A stretch of 37,239 nt of DNA from RUG11462 sp045649405 (lineage in GTDB: Bacteria; Bacillota; Clostridia; Oscillospirales; Acutalibacteraceae). The notes below the pieces were generated by a model. That model had not been told where the DNA came from and searched no databases. It saw nothing but the letters and a program-made list of their open reading frames with translations. This document shows positions 14,362 to 22,402 of this stretch, in pieces. Numbering within the stretch: position 1 is the first letter of the stretch; each line of letters opens with the position of its first letter. The stretch is taken from contig JAZRPW010000049.1 of the NCBI GenBank assembly GCA_045649405.1, positions 1 to 37,239 of the forward strand. Reading direction: 5' to 3'. The position numbers and the translations under genes were made by a program.

Positions 14362-15601
14362 TACTAATTATATAAAAACAAATCCACCAATTGAGGTTCT
14401 TTCTCCAGCTGGTGATTTGGTTAGGTTAAAAGCAGCTGTTGATTATGGTGCAGATGCTGTGTATTTTGCAGGTAAAGAGTTTGGTATGCGTTCAGCCCCT
14501 GGCAATTTCTCTATTGCTGATTTGGAAGAGGGCATTAAATATGCTCATGATAACAATTGCAGAGCATACATCACTTTGAACACCTTGCCAAGAAATAATG
14601 AAATTGCTCATATTGACGAGTTCATTAAAACTGCTTCTCAATTGAATCCAGATGCGTTTATTATCACAGATTTATCTGCAATTGATAAAGTTAAAAAGTT
14701 AGCACCTGATCAAGAAATACATATTTCGGTTGAGACTGGTATTCTCAATTATGAAACCGCCAATTTTTATTATAATTTGGGTGCAAAGAGAATTGTTGTT
14801 GCACGTGAATTGTCTTTAGAAGAAATCGCTGAAATTCGAGCAAAGACACCAAAGGATCTTGAGATTGAGGCATTTGTTCACGGTGCTATTTGTATGTCTG
14901 TTTCTGGCAGATGTTTGTTATCAAACTATATGACTGGCAGAGATTCAAATCGCGGAGAATGTGCACAACCTTGCAGATGGAATTATAATTTGGTTGAAGA
15001 AAAACGACCTGGTGAGTTTATGCCAGTTTTTGAAGATGAACAGGGCACATATATTTTGAATGCTAAAGATATGTGTTTGATTGACCACATTCCCAAACTT
15101 TATAAAGCAGGTATAACAAGCTTTAAAATCGAGGGTAGAGCAAAAACCGAATACTACACGGCATCGGTAACAAGTGCTTATAGAAGAGCAGTTGATGGAT
15201 TTATAAATTCGAATTTTGATGATGATTATAAAGTTATTGAAAGTGCTAAAGAAGAAGTATATAAAATCTCTCATAGAGATTATTCAACAGGATTTTATTT
15301 TGGCAAACCTGATGCTTCTCAAGGTCAAGTTTATGATAACGCAGGTTACATTCGTGATTATGAATTGATTGCTGTTGTGTTAGATTATAAAGATGGTTTA
15401 GCAACTGTTGCACAGAGAAATAAATTTTATCCTGGTACTTATGATGTTTTGGATAAGGAAAAGGGAAGTTTCGAAATAACAGTTGATAAATTGTACGATA
15501 ATAATATGAATGAACTTGAATCTGCAAAATATGCTGCAGATATTGTTAAATTTTATTGCGAACCTGTCAAAGTAGGTTCTTTCATTAGAATAAAAAAATA
15601 A
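14357..15601 (+). CDS. U32 family protein, TrhP/RlhA-like (tRNA or rRNA hydroxylation)
   Basis: U32 'peptidase' family protein. Characterised members (E. coli TrhP/YegQ, RlhA; B. subtilis YrrN/YrrO) hydroxylate RNA, and mltG-U32 adjacency recalls the B. subtilis yrrL-yrrM-yrrN-yrrO cluster. With the start at 14357, C179, C186, C202 and C206 form the conserved four-cysteine pattern in 'VHGAICMSVSGRCLLSNY' to 'RGECAQPCRW'. The 'EVLSPAGD' N-terminal strand is typical of the family. No ATG, GTG or TTG lies upstream of that motif in frame (stop at 14336). The only initiator placed after a ribosome binding site (GGAGG 14343-14347, spacing 9) is ATT at 14357. A TTG at 14417 would remove the conserved motif. 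Its start overlaps the mltG stop. Confidence 0.88.
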   Translation: MNTNYIKTNPPIEVLSPAGDLVRLKAAVDYGADAVYFAGKEFGMRSAPGNFSIADLEEGIKYAHDNNCRAYITLNTLPRNNEIAHIDEFIKTASQLNPDAFIITDLSAIDKVKKLAPDQEIHISVETGILNYETANFYYNLGAKRIVVARELSLEEIAEIRAKTPKDLEIEAFVHGAICMSVSGRCLLSNYMTGRDSNRGECAQPCRWNYNLVEEKRPGEFMPVFEDEQGTYILNAKDMCLIDHIPKLYKAGITSFKIEGRAKTEYYTASVTSAYRRAVDGFINSNFDDDYKVIESAKEEVYKISHRDYSTGFYFGKPDASQGQVYDNAGYIRDYELIAVVLDYKDGLATVAQRNKFYPGTYDVLDKEKGSFEITVDKLYDNNMNELESAKYAADIVKFYCEPVKVGSFIRIKK

Positions 15602-15629
15602 CAGAAATATTGATTGTGAGGTAATTTTT

Positions 15630-18281
15630 ATGCCATATAGAGCTGCTAACGACACACTCATGGATAAAATTCTTGGCCTATTTGGAATTAAAAGACCAAA
15701 AAACAAACGAAAAACTACTGCTAAACGAAATAGAGTTAAAACCTATGAGGATTATAATAGCAATATTGATGTGTCAATAAATGACAATTTTCAAATTGTT
15801 CAAAGTGATTCAAAAGGTAAGAGAGTAGAGGAAATTCGTAATAATAGAACAAATTCTAGAAACTCTTATGATGATATTAGCAGTAAATCAAAAAAACCTA
15901 CTAAGAAACAAAAGAAAAACAGGCCATTTTTAAGAGCGTTAACATCAATTTTATTAGTTTTTGTTATTACTTGTTGTATTGTTGTTAGTGCAGGTCTTGT
16001 GTATTTGTTTGTATTTATTGATGACTCGGTTGATGCTGATTTATACAATTTGAAACTTGAATACACCTCTATTCTTTACGCTAAAGATGACGAAGGTAAT
16101 GATGTTGAATTAAAGCGTTTGCACGGTGATCAAAACAGATTGTGGGTTGATTACAAAGATATTCCTGAGCACGTGAATCAAGCGTTTATTTCTTGTGAAG
16201 ATAAACGTTTTGAATCTCACAAAGGCGTTGACTGGAAACGAACTTTCTTTGCAATTGCAAATGAAGTTTTTGGTTTGAGAGACAATCGTCAAGGTGGTTC
16301 TACAATCACTCAGCAGTTGGTTAAAAACTTAACAAAAGATGACGAGATTGACGCTTCTCGTAAAATTCGAGAAATTATGCGTGCAAGAAAATTAGAGCAG
16401 ATTTATGATAAAGACACAATATTAGAGTGTTACCTTAATACAATCCATTTAGGTAATGGTGTTGATGGTGTTGAAGTTGCATCTAACTATTATTTTGACA
16501 AACCTGTTTCTGAAATTTCATTAACACAAGCAGCTTGTTTGGCAGCTATTACAAACAACCCAAGCGTTAATGAGCCATATAACAATCCAGAAAACAATAA
16601 AAACAGACGTGACTGGGTTTTAGACGAAATGTATAACAATGGTTACATTTCTAAAGATGAATGTGAAAAAGCTAAATCTGCTGATTTAGGTCTTAGTAAA
16701 AACCCTTCAACAATCCTTTCAACAACTGAAACCTTGGACAAAGAAGAGTACAATTCTTATTTTGTTGATGCTGTTATTGAAGATGTAATTGCTGGATTAG
16801 TTGAGAAAAAAGGCTATACAAAAGAATATGCAACAAGTCAACTTTATAAAGGTGGTTATAAGATTTACACCACAGTTGATTTGAATATGCAAGAAATCTT
16901 GGAAGATGTTTATTGCAATGACGATAACTTTATGAAGGTATATACTAAGAGTGGTAAACTTCCTCAATCTGCTATGACAATTATGGATTATAACGGAAAC
17001 GTTAAAGCCATTGTTGGTGGCAGAGGCGAAAAGAAGGGTAATCGTGTTTTAAACAGAGCAACTCAATCTCCAAGACCAACTGGTTCTTCTATTAAACCTA
17101 TTTCTGTTTATGCCCCTGCATTTGAGTATAATGTTATTACTTGGGGTTCAACAGTTGAAGACAGTCCGATTGACAGATTGGAAAATGGTGTTGTATTAGA
17201 TGAAAAATGGCCAAAAAACTATAACAATTCTTACACTTATAGCAAAACATCAATGTTAAAAGCAATTCAACAGTCATTAAATACTGTTCCGGTTAAATTG
17301 GTTCAAGAAATGACTATTGATACTGCATATAAATTTGTAACAGAAAAAATGGGATTGAAACATTTTACCGAATATGAAAATGGTCAATCTGATAAAACTG
17401 AATCATCACTTGCTTTGGGTGGTTCAGTTCATGGTGCTACAACTTTAGAAATGGCTGCAGCTTTTTCCACCTTTGGTAGTGGTGGTATTTATTACAAACC
17501 AAAAACTTACACTAAAATTTTGGATCAAAATGACGAAGTTGTAATTGATAATACAAAAGAGCAACACAGAGCAATTTCAGAAGGCACAGCAACCATTATG
17601 AATAAAATGTTGCAAACTGTTGCTACAAATGGTACTGGTACATCTTCTCGTTTTGGCAACTGGCAAATTATGTGCAAAACAGGTACAACAAGTAATAATA
17701 AAGACCGTTGGTTTGTTGGTGGCACTCCACATTATGTTGCTGCTTGCTGGTTTGGTGTTGATGAAAATGAAGAGATGAGTGGAATGTATGCTAACCCTGC
17801 AATTATTCTTTGGAAAGCAGCAATGAGCAAAATTCACGAAAATCTTGAATATAAAGAGTTTGAAGTTTCTGATAAAGTTCAATTTATGAGATATTGCACT
17901 ACTAGTGGTCTTTGTGCAAGATCTGGTTGTGGTAGCAGTGCTTATGGTTACTTTAAAACTTCCTATATTCCTTATTGTAATTACCATGGTGGTTCTGAAA
18001 CTGGTGAGGCGGTTGACTATGGTTATTACGGTGGTGTAGAGTATGGTACTACGACTACAACTACTGAAGTTGCCTCCACAACAACCACTGCTAATGCAGA
18101 TGAATCTCAAAGTACAACAGCGACTGATGGTAAAAATACATCTGAAACGACTAGTGGTAGTGCTGAGTCAACCTCTGCAACAGAGCAAACGGTTGGTGCA
18201 AATGAGAACAAAGTTGAAGATACTACCAAAGCTAAAGAAGATGAAACTTCTAAAACTAAAAAAACAAAAAAGAATGATTAA
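15630..18281 (+). CDS. Class A penicillin-binding protein (transglycosylase/transpeptidase)
   Basis: An 883-residue bifunctional peptidoglycan synthase. A ~100-residue basic, Asn/Ser-rich cytoplasmic tail precedes the membrane anchor (~101-130). The GT51 domain has E190 in 'EDKRFESHKG', 'QGGSTITQQL' (221-230) and 'RKIREIMRARKLEQIYDKD'. The transpeptidase domain has SxxK at S486-K489, SxN at S549-N551 and KTGT at 683-686. After this comes a cysteine-containing segment ('YCTTSGLCARSGC' and 'YCNYHGG') often seen at the end of clostridial PBP1 proteins, then a Thr/Ser/Lys-rich tail of ~80 residues. GTGAGG precedes the ATG. Last gene of the thyX operon; the upstream MltG acts on the same nascent glycan strands. 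Confidence 0.95.
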   Translation: MPYRAANDTLMDKILGLFGIKRPKNKRKTTAKRNRVKTYEDYNSNIDVSINDNFQIVQSDSKGKRVEEIRNNRTNSRNSYDDISSKSKKPTKKQKKNRPFLRALTSILLVFVITCCIVVSAGLVYLFVFIDDSVDADLYNLKLEYTSILYAKDDEGNDVELKRLHGDQNRLWVDYKDIPEHVNQAFISCEDKRFESHKGVDWKRTFFAIANEVFGLRDNRQGGSTITQQLVKNLTKDDEIDASRKIREIMRARKLEQIYDKDTILECYLNTIHLGNGVDGVEVASNYYFDKPVSEISLTQAACLAAITNNPSVNEPYNNPENNKNRRDWVLDEMYNNGYISKDECEKAKSADLGLSKNPSTILSTTETLDKEEYNSYFVDAVIEDVIAGLVEKKGYTKEYATSQLYKGGYKIYTTVDLNMQEILEDVYCNDDNFMKVYTKSGKLPQSAMTIMDYNGNVKAIVGGRGEKKGNRVLNRATQSPRPTGSSIKPISVYAPAFEYNVITWGSTVEDSPIDRLENGVVLDEKWPKNYNNSYTYSKTSMLKAIQQSLNTVPVKLVQEMTIDTAYKFVTEKMGLKHFTEYENGQSDKTESSLALGGSVHGATTLEMAAAFSTFGSGGIYYKPKTYTKILDQNDEVVIDNTKEQHRAISEGTATIMNKMLQTVATNGTGTSSRFGNWQIMCKTGTTSNNKDRWFVGGTPHYVAACWFGVDENEEMSGMYANPAIILWKAAMSKIHENLEYKEFEVSDKVQFMRYCTTSGLCARSGCGSSAYGYFKTSYIPYCNYHGGSETGEAVDYGYYGGVEYGTTTTTTEVASTTTTANADESQSTTATDGKNTSETTSGSAESTSATEQTVGANENKVEDTTKAKEDETSKTKKTKKND

Positions 18282-18285
18282 ATGA

Positions 18286-18317
18286 ATAAAAGCAGACCTA
18301 AATAGGTCTGCTTTTAT
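18286..18317. terminator. Bidirectional terminator between the PBP and spore protein genes
   Basis: ATAAAAGCAGACCTA (18286-18300) pairs with 18303-18317. The stem is G/C-rich in the middle with A/T runs on both sides, and serves the convergent PBP (plus) and SASP (minus) transcripts. Confidence 0.88.
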
Positions 18318-18328
18318 ATTTTTAAAAA

Positions 18329-18517
18329 TTATTTCATGCTGTTTTCGTATGATTCAATCATTTTCTTAACCATTTGACCGCCAACTGAACCAGCTTGACG
18401 TGAAGTTAAATCGCCATTGTAACCTTGTTTAAGGTTAACGCCAACTTCGTTTGCAGCTTCCATCTTGAATTTATCAAGAGCTTCTCTTGCTTGTGGTACT
18501 AAAGATTGTTTTGCCAT
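18329..18517 (-). CDS. Alpha/beta-type small acid-soluble spore protein (SASP)
   Basis: A 62-residue DNA-coating spore protein. It has the two family blocks: 'ALDKFKMEAANEVGV', including the E-A region where the GPR germination protease cleaves, and 'GYNGDLTSRQAGSVGGQMVKKMI'. SASPs saturate spore DNA and protect it from UV and heat. AAAGGAG (18533-18527) lies 9 bases before the ATG. I looked for a sigmaG promoter and did not see a convincing one. This gene is the main evidence that the organism sporulates. Confidence 0.97.
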   Translation of the reverse strand: MAKQSLVPQAREALDKFKMEAANEVGVNLKQGYNGDLTSRQAGSVGGQMVKKMIESYENSMK

Positions 18518-18618
18518 TATATTTCACTCCTTTAAAACAAATTTAATTGCGTTTGCAATATTATTTTTATCTTTTTAAAAGAGTTTATTATTGAAAAATA
18601 ATGGGTAATTTTTTTGAA

Positions 18619-19605
18619 TTAATTAAAATTTTTAATGATATTTTTTAGATAATTTTCAAAATCTTTTACAATGTTTTCAGGTGAAACAAGTCTGATTTTG
18701 CCTGAGAACGATGAAATCCAGCCATAAAATTGTGGTGAAACAGCAATATTAACAACTACTTCAAAGTTTTTAACAGATTTGTTGGAAATAAACACATTTT
18801 TACCAAATCTATCAATAATTACACCAATCAAATCTTTATCAACACTAAGTTTAACTTCTTGTTCAGTGCCTCCGAACATTGAGAAAAACTTTTTGCTGTA
18901 TTTTGCAAGATCGATTTTTCTAAACTCATCAACACCATCTCTTGATTCATCTAGGGTTTTAACTTCGACAATTTTATCTACTCTAAAATGTTTGAAAATT
19001 TGGTTTTCACTATCATATCCAACTAAATAGTAATTTTCATCTTCAAGCAAAAGTGCGAATGGACTTATTTTATATGTTCCACCATTTTTCTTGAAAATTT
19101 CTTTGCCGTCAACAGAATAGGTTGTATATTTAAATGAGATTTTTGAATTATTTGAAATGGCATTATGAATTTCATCAACTGTAATATAAATTGATTCGTT
19201 CATATTTTTAATTCTGTTTGCAACAAAAACTTGTCTTTGCAAGCTTGATGCTTGAGATTCACTACACAATGATTCTAACTTTTTAATTAATGAATTTGAT
19301 TTTTTTACAGTCAAAAATTTTGACGATTGAACACTGTCAACTAATAACTTTAATTCTGGCAATTCAAATGTTCTTTCTCCAACATAATATCTGTTGCAGT
19401 CAGTTTTTTCAACAATAATATCTAAACCAAAATAAATTAAATATTCAATATCATCATAAATTGATTTTCGCTCTGCAGTAATTCCATACAAAGCAAGCTT
19501 GTCGATAATATCTTTTACTGACAACTTATTATTTTCATCAGATTGTTTTTCGAGGATTTCTTTAATATATAAAAGTTTAAGTTTTTGATTTCTTGATTTT
19601 GGCAT
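18619..19605 (-). CDS. WYL-domain transcriptional regulator
   Basis: A 328-residue regulator. Residues ~8-70 form a DeoR-like winged helix ('LSVKDIIDKLALYGITAERKSIYDDIEYL'). Residues ~140-230 are the WYL domain, with 'YKISPFALLLEDENYYLVGYDS', 'FKHFRVDKI' and the usual strand order; the W-Y-L triplet itself is degenerate (N-Y-Y-L). A WCX-like C-terminal segment follows. WYL proteins sense ligands or nucleic acids and control diverse stress and defence genes, but nothing nearby identifies the target. AGGAGG lies close before the ATG. It is divergent from the unrecognised 248-residue gene, with 66 bases between them. Confidence 0.88.
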   Translation of the reverse strand: MPKSRNQKLKLLYIKEILEKQSDENNKLSVKDIIDKLALYGITAERKSIYDDIEYLIYFGLDIIVEKTDCNRYYVGERTFELPELKLLVDSVQSSKFLTVKKSNSLIKKLESLCSESQASSLQRQVFVANRIKNMNESIYITVDEIHNAISNNSKISFKYTTYSVDGKEIFKKNGGTYKISPFALLLEDENYYLVGYDSENQIFKHFRVDKIVEVKTLDESRDGVDEFRKIDLAKYSKKFFSMFGGTEQEVKLSVDKDLIGVIIDRFGKNVFISNKSVKNFEVVVNIAVSPQFYGWISSFSGKIRLVSPENIVKDFENYLKNIIKNFN

Positions 19606-19626
19606 ATTAATTCCTCCTTTTAAAAT

Positions 19627-19655
19627 ATAATAACATAAAGATTAGAATTTGGCAA
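19627..19655 (-). promoter_or_regulatory. Predicted promoter of the WYL regulator
   Basis: TTGCCA (19655-19650), a 17-bp spacer and TATTAT (19632-19627). No clear plus-strand promoter for the divergent gene was seen in the same interval. Confidence 0.5.
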
Positions 19656-19671
19656 TATAAAAGGAGAAATT

Positions 19672-20418
19672 ATGTTTTGTACAATTAATTTGGTTGAAAC
19701 TAAGAAACGTTTTTCAAGGAATGTGGTTATAATTAATGAATCAATAGGGGAGTTATCTTTTTTAAAAGTAGTAATATATAAAAAATCAGCGTTAAAAAAG
19801 GTTGAAAAGAGATTAAAATCTAAAGTAAAATTTGCAATTGTTTCAAAAAATATCAAAGACTATGATTTTGAATATTTGAAGATATATAACAATGATGAAT
19901 ACTTGATAAACATCGCAAAGCACACTTTTAAGTATATTTTGAAATTGATGAGTTTGAATCCAAAAGACATTTCAGTTTGTGTTGTTGACAGGGAGTGTAA
20001 TCACCCTGAATTTGTCGCTTCTTTGGCCAATAGAGCAGGAATTGTTAAAGTGGTAACAAATGACATAGATAAATATTTAACCGTTTCAGACAGTGTTTTA
20101 GAGGATTTTGGTACAAGTCTAGTTGTAAAAACAACAGTAAGTGACACAGACTTTGGAATTGATTTAAATGAAACACCATATTTTTGGTTTGGAACAAAAG
20201 AGAATTGTTTTGAACTTACTAATGAATGTGTCAAAATTGGTTCGGGTTTTAGAAAGTTTGTGCCACAGGGAATTAGCCAATGTGATTTTGCGGGTGCTAT
20301 TCATAAATTTAGAGAATTTAAAAGGTTAAAACTTCTTAATTCTGACCTACTTTTTAAGAATGGTAAGTACTATGAAATTAATAAAAATAATATCAAAAAA
20401 TTCCTTGACAACAGGTAA
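19672..20418 (+). CDS. Unrecognised 248-residue protein
   Basis: I do not recognise this protein. It is soluble, lysine- and valine-rich, without signal peptide or membrane helix, and starts at an ATG preceded by AAAAGGAG. The N-terminal third is basic. The middle reads as alternating strands and helices: 'DISVCVVDREC', 'ASLANRAGIVKVVTND', 'FGTSLVVKTTVSD'. That pattern suggests a Rossmann-like alpha/beta fold, but no cofactor-binding glycine motif is convincing. Two cysteines sit in 'DRECNHPEF' and 'ENCFELTNECV'. It is divergent from the WYL regulator and its last codons overlap the tRNA-Ser promoter. Base composition matches its neighbours, so there is no sign of recent transfer. Confidence 0.8.
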   Translation: MFCTINLVETKKRFSRNVVIINESIGELSFLKVVIYKKSALKKVEKRLKSKVKFAIVSKNIKDYDFEYLKIYNNDEYLINIAKHTFKYILKLMSLNPKDISVCVVDRECNHPEFVASLANRAGIVKVVTNDIDKYLTVSDSVLEDFGTSLVVKTTVSDTDFGIDLNETPYFWFGTKENCFELTNECVKIGSGFRKFVPQGISQCDFAGAIHKFREFKRLKLLNSDLLFKNGKYYEINKNNIKKFLDNR

Positions 20419-20433
20419 TAATGTTGTTAAAAT
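20405..20433 (+). promoter_or_regulatory. Predicted promoter of the tRNA-Ser/tRNA-Leu pair
   Basis: TTGACA (20405-20410), a 17-bp spacer and TAAAAT (20428-20433) with extended -10 TG. It overlaps the 3' end of the preceding gene and ends 18 bp before tRNA-Ser. Confidence 0.75.
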
Positions 20434-20451
20434 ATTCCTTGCAGTTTATTT

Positions 20452-20544
20452 GCAGGGTTGTCCGAGCTGGCCGAAGGAGCACGATTGGAAATCGTGTAAA
20501 CCGTCAAAGCGGTTTCGAGGGTTCAAATCCCTTGCCCTGCGCCA
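20452..20544 (+). tRNA. tRNA-Ser(GGA)
   Basis: A 93-nt class II tRNA with a long variable arm and encoded CCA. Acceptor GCAGGGT/GCCCTGC. Anticodon arm CACGA-TTGGAAA-TCGTG gives GGA, reading TCC and TCT codons. T arm GGGTTCAAATCCC. Confidence 0.96.
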
Positions 20545-20577
20545 AAAAGAACCCAACAAAGTTTGTTGGGTTCTTTT
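20545..20577 (+). terminator. Terminator-like hairpin between tRNA-Ser and tRNA-Leu
   Basis: AAAAGAACCCAACAAA (20545-20560) is followed by its near-perfect complement at 20562-20577 and a TTTT tail. It starts immediately after the tRNA-Ser CCA. As no promoter is visible before tRNA-Leu, this may be a leaky terminator or a processing signal. Confidence 0.7.
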
Positions 20578-20584
20578 AATAAAT

Positions 20585-20671
20585 GCACCTGTGGTGAAAT
20601 TGGCAGACACGCTAGACTCAGATTCTAGTCGAGTTTTCTCGGTGCAGGTTCAAGTCCTGTCAGGTGCACCA
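20585..20671 (+). tRNA. tRNA-Leu(CAG)
   Basis: An 87-nt class II tRNA with encoded CCA. Acceptor GCACCTG/CAGGTGC, D arm with TGGCAGACACGC. Anticodon arm CTAGA-CTCAGAT-TCTAG gives CAG, reading CTG codons. Confidence 0.96.
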
Positions 20672-20672
20672 A

Positions 20673-20703
20673 AAAAGCGAAGCACAAAATGTGCTTCGCT
20701 TTT
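20673..20703. terminator. Bidirectional terminator (tRNA-Leu / kdgK operon)
   Basis: AAAAGCGAAGCACA (20673-20686) pairs with 20690-20703 around a 3-base loop, with A/T runs on both sides. It serves the tRNA transcript and the convergent hexuronate operon. Confidence 0.9.
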
Positions 20704-20716
20704 AAATTTTTATAAA

Positions 20717-21739
20717 TTATCTTTGCACACGGCCTGAACCGTCGCCACCGGCTAACTTTTCAACTTCAGAAACAGAAACTCTATTGTAGTCGCCCTCAAC
20801 TGAATGTTTAAGAGCAGATGCTGCAACAGCAAATTCAATTGCTTCTTGAGAAGTTTTGCCTGAAAGAAGTGAATAAATAAGTCCACCACCAAAACTATCG
20901 CCACCGCCAACACGGTCAACAATGTGAAGGTGATATGATTTTGAGAAGCAGTAGTCTTTACCATCATAAAGCATACCTGCCCAGTCGTTATCACTTGCAG
21001 AAATTGATGTTCTGAGTGTGATTGCAACCTTTTCAAAACCGAATTTATCCATAAGTTGTTTTGCGACTGATTTGTAACCATCGTGGTTCAATTTACCACC
21101 ATAGATATCTGTATCTTCAGCTTCAATACCAAATACATCTTTTGCATCTTCTTCGTTAGAAATACAAACATCAACATATTGACAAAGTTCTGTCATAGCA
21201 GCGCGAGCTTCTTCACGAGTCCAAAGTTTGCCTCTGTAGTTCAAGTCACAAGAGATTTTAACGCCTTTTGCTTTAGCAGCAATACAAGCTTCTTTGCAAA
21301 TTTCAACTAAGTTTTGGCCAAGCGCTGGAGTAATGCCAGTAAAATGGAACCAGTCAGCACCTTCGAAAATTGAATCCCAATCAAAATCTTCTTTGCTTGC
21401 AGTTTGAATTGAAGAATGTGCTCTATCATAGATACAAACTGAACCTCTTTGAGCTGCCCCTTTTTCTAAATAGTAAATACCAATTCTTTCGCCACCACGA
21501 ACGATTTTTGTTGTGTCAACACCAAAAGCACGAAGAGAATCAACAGCAGCTTGTCCGATTGCGTGTTTAGGAAGCTTTGTTACATAAACACTGTCTAAGC
21601 CGTAGTTAGCAGCTGAAACAGCAACGTTTGCTTCGCCACCACCGAATGTAGCTTGCATTTTATCATTTTGGAAAAATCTATAATAACCTTCAGGAGCGAG
21701 TCTAAGCATAATCTCGCCAAATGTTACAACTCTTTTCAT
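20717..21739 (-). CDS. kdgK: 2-keto-3-deoxygluconate (KDG) kinase
   Basis: A PfkB-family sugar kinase of 340 residues that phosphorylates KDG to KDPG, the next-to-last step of hexuronate breakdown. It has the PfkB N-terminal glycine motif 'ATFGGGEANVAVSAANYG' and the C-terminal catalytic motif 'DRVGGGDSFGGGLIY' with the base Asp281. The 'VTFGEIMLRLAP' N-terminus is typical of KDG kinases. It follows the aldolase gene with a one-base TAATG overlap, implying translational coupling. It is the last gene of the operon, ending just before a shared terminator. Confidence 0.93.
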   Translation of the reverse strand: MKRVVTFGEIMLRLAPEGYYRFFQNDKMQATFGGGEANVAVSAANYGLDSVYVTKLPKHAIGQAAVDSLRAFGVDTTKIVRGGERIGIYYLEKGAAQRGSVCIYDRAHSSIQTASKEDFDWDSIFEGADWFHFTGITPALGQNLVEICKEACIAAKAKGVKISCDLNYRGKLWTREEARAAMTELCQYVDVCISNEEDAKDVFGIEAEDTDIYGGKLNHDGYKSVAKQLMDKFGFEKVAITLRTSISASDNDWAGMLYDGKDYCFSKSYHLHIVDRVGGGDSFGGGLIYSLLSGKTSQEAIEFAVAASALKHSVEGDYNRVSVSEVEKLAGGDGSGRVQR

Positions 21740-22380
21740 TATTTTCTTGCCTCCTTAACAATTTCAACACTTTCTTCGCAAAGTTTAGTAATTTCATCCC
21801 ATTTTTGATTGTCAATCAAGTCAGCAGTTACCATATAAGAACCGCCACATGCACAAATAACAGGGCATGAAATATATTCTTTCAAGTTTTTCAATGAAAT
21901 ACCACCAGTAGGCATAACTTTAAAGTTAGGGAATGGAGCACTCATTGCTTTAATTTTATCAAGTCCACCTGATTGTTCAGCAGGGAAGAATTTTAATACT
22001 TCTAAATTGAATTTCAATGCAGCATGATAGTCGGTAGGAGTTGTGCAACCTGGATAAATTGCAATGCCTTTTTCAACACAATAAGCAACAATTTCAGGGT
22101 CAAAACCAGGGGTAACAATAAACTCTGCACCAGCAGCAATTGCTTTGTCAACATGCTCTGTAGTAGTAACAGTGCCAGCACCTGCCAAAATTTCAGGGCA
22201 AGCCTCTTTCATAAGTTTAATTGCAGTGTCTGCACCAGCAGCTCTGAAAGTAACTTCAGCAACTGGAACGCCACCTTTGCAAAGTGCTTTTGCAAGATTA
22301 GCAGCATCTCTTTCAGGGTTGTTAAGTTTAATTACTGGAACAACACCAATTTCAGAAATTTTCTTGTTTAATTTGTTCAT
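21739..22380 (-). CDS. kdgA: KDPG (2-keto-3-deoxy-6-phosphogluconate) aldolase
   Basis: A class I aldolase of 213 residues splitting KDPG into pyruvate and glyceraldehyde 3-phosphate. The expected active-site residues are E42 in 'AEVTFRAAG' and the Schiff-base lysine K130 in 'LKFFPAEQSGG'. 'TPGFDPEIVAYC' and 'MPTGGI' (phosphate binding) are also family motifs. Also known as eda. It lies between the SDR oxidoreductase (22 bases upstream) and kdgK (one-base overlap). Confidence 0.95.
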   Translation of the reverse strand: MNKLNKKISEIGVVPVIKLNNPERDAANLAKALCKGGVPVAEVTFRAAGADTAIKLMKEACPEILAGAGTVTTTEHVDKAIAAGAEFIVTPGFDPEIVAYCVEKGIAIYPGCTTPTDYHAALKFNLEVLKFFPAEQSGGLDKIKAMSAPFPNFKVMPTGGISLKNLKEYISCPVICACGGSYMVTADLIDNQKWDEITKLCEESVEIVKEARK

Positions 22381-22402
22381 AATAATATTTTCCTTTCATC
22401 TA

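Noticed and set aside
17888..17985. Cysteine cluster at the end of the PBP as a novel metal-binding domain
   Set aside because: Similar C-x-SG-x2-C and C-x2-HG segments are common at the C-terminus of clostridial PBP1 proteins, so it is not new.
17577..18110. 177-codon open frame antisense to the PBP gene
   Set aside because: Mirrors the KTGT-containing and threonine-rich PBP coding sequence; Thr/Ser/Ile-rich composition and no start signal.
18534..18600. sigmaG promoter or operator (ATTGC-GTTT-GCAAT at 18546-18559) upstream of the spore protein gene
   Set aside because: No pair of boxes close to the sigmaG consensus at proper spacing, and a 5-bp-arm repeat is too short to call in AT-rich DNA.
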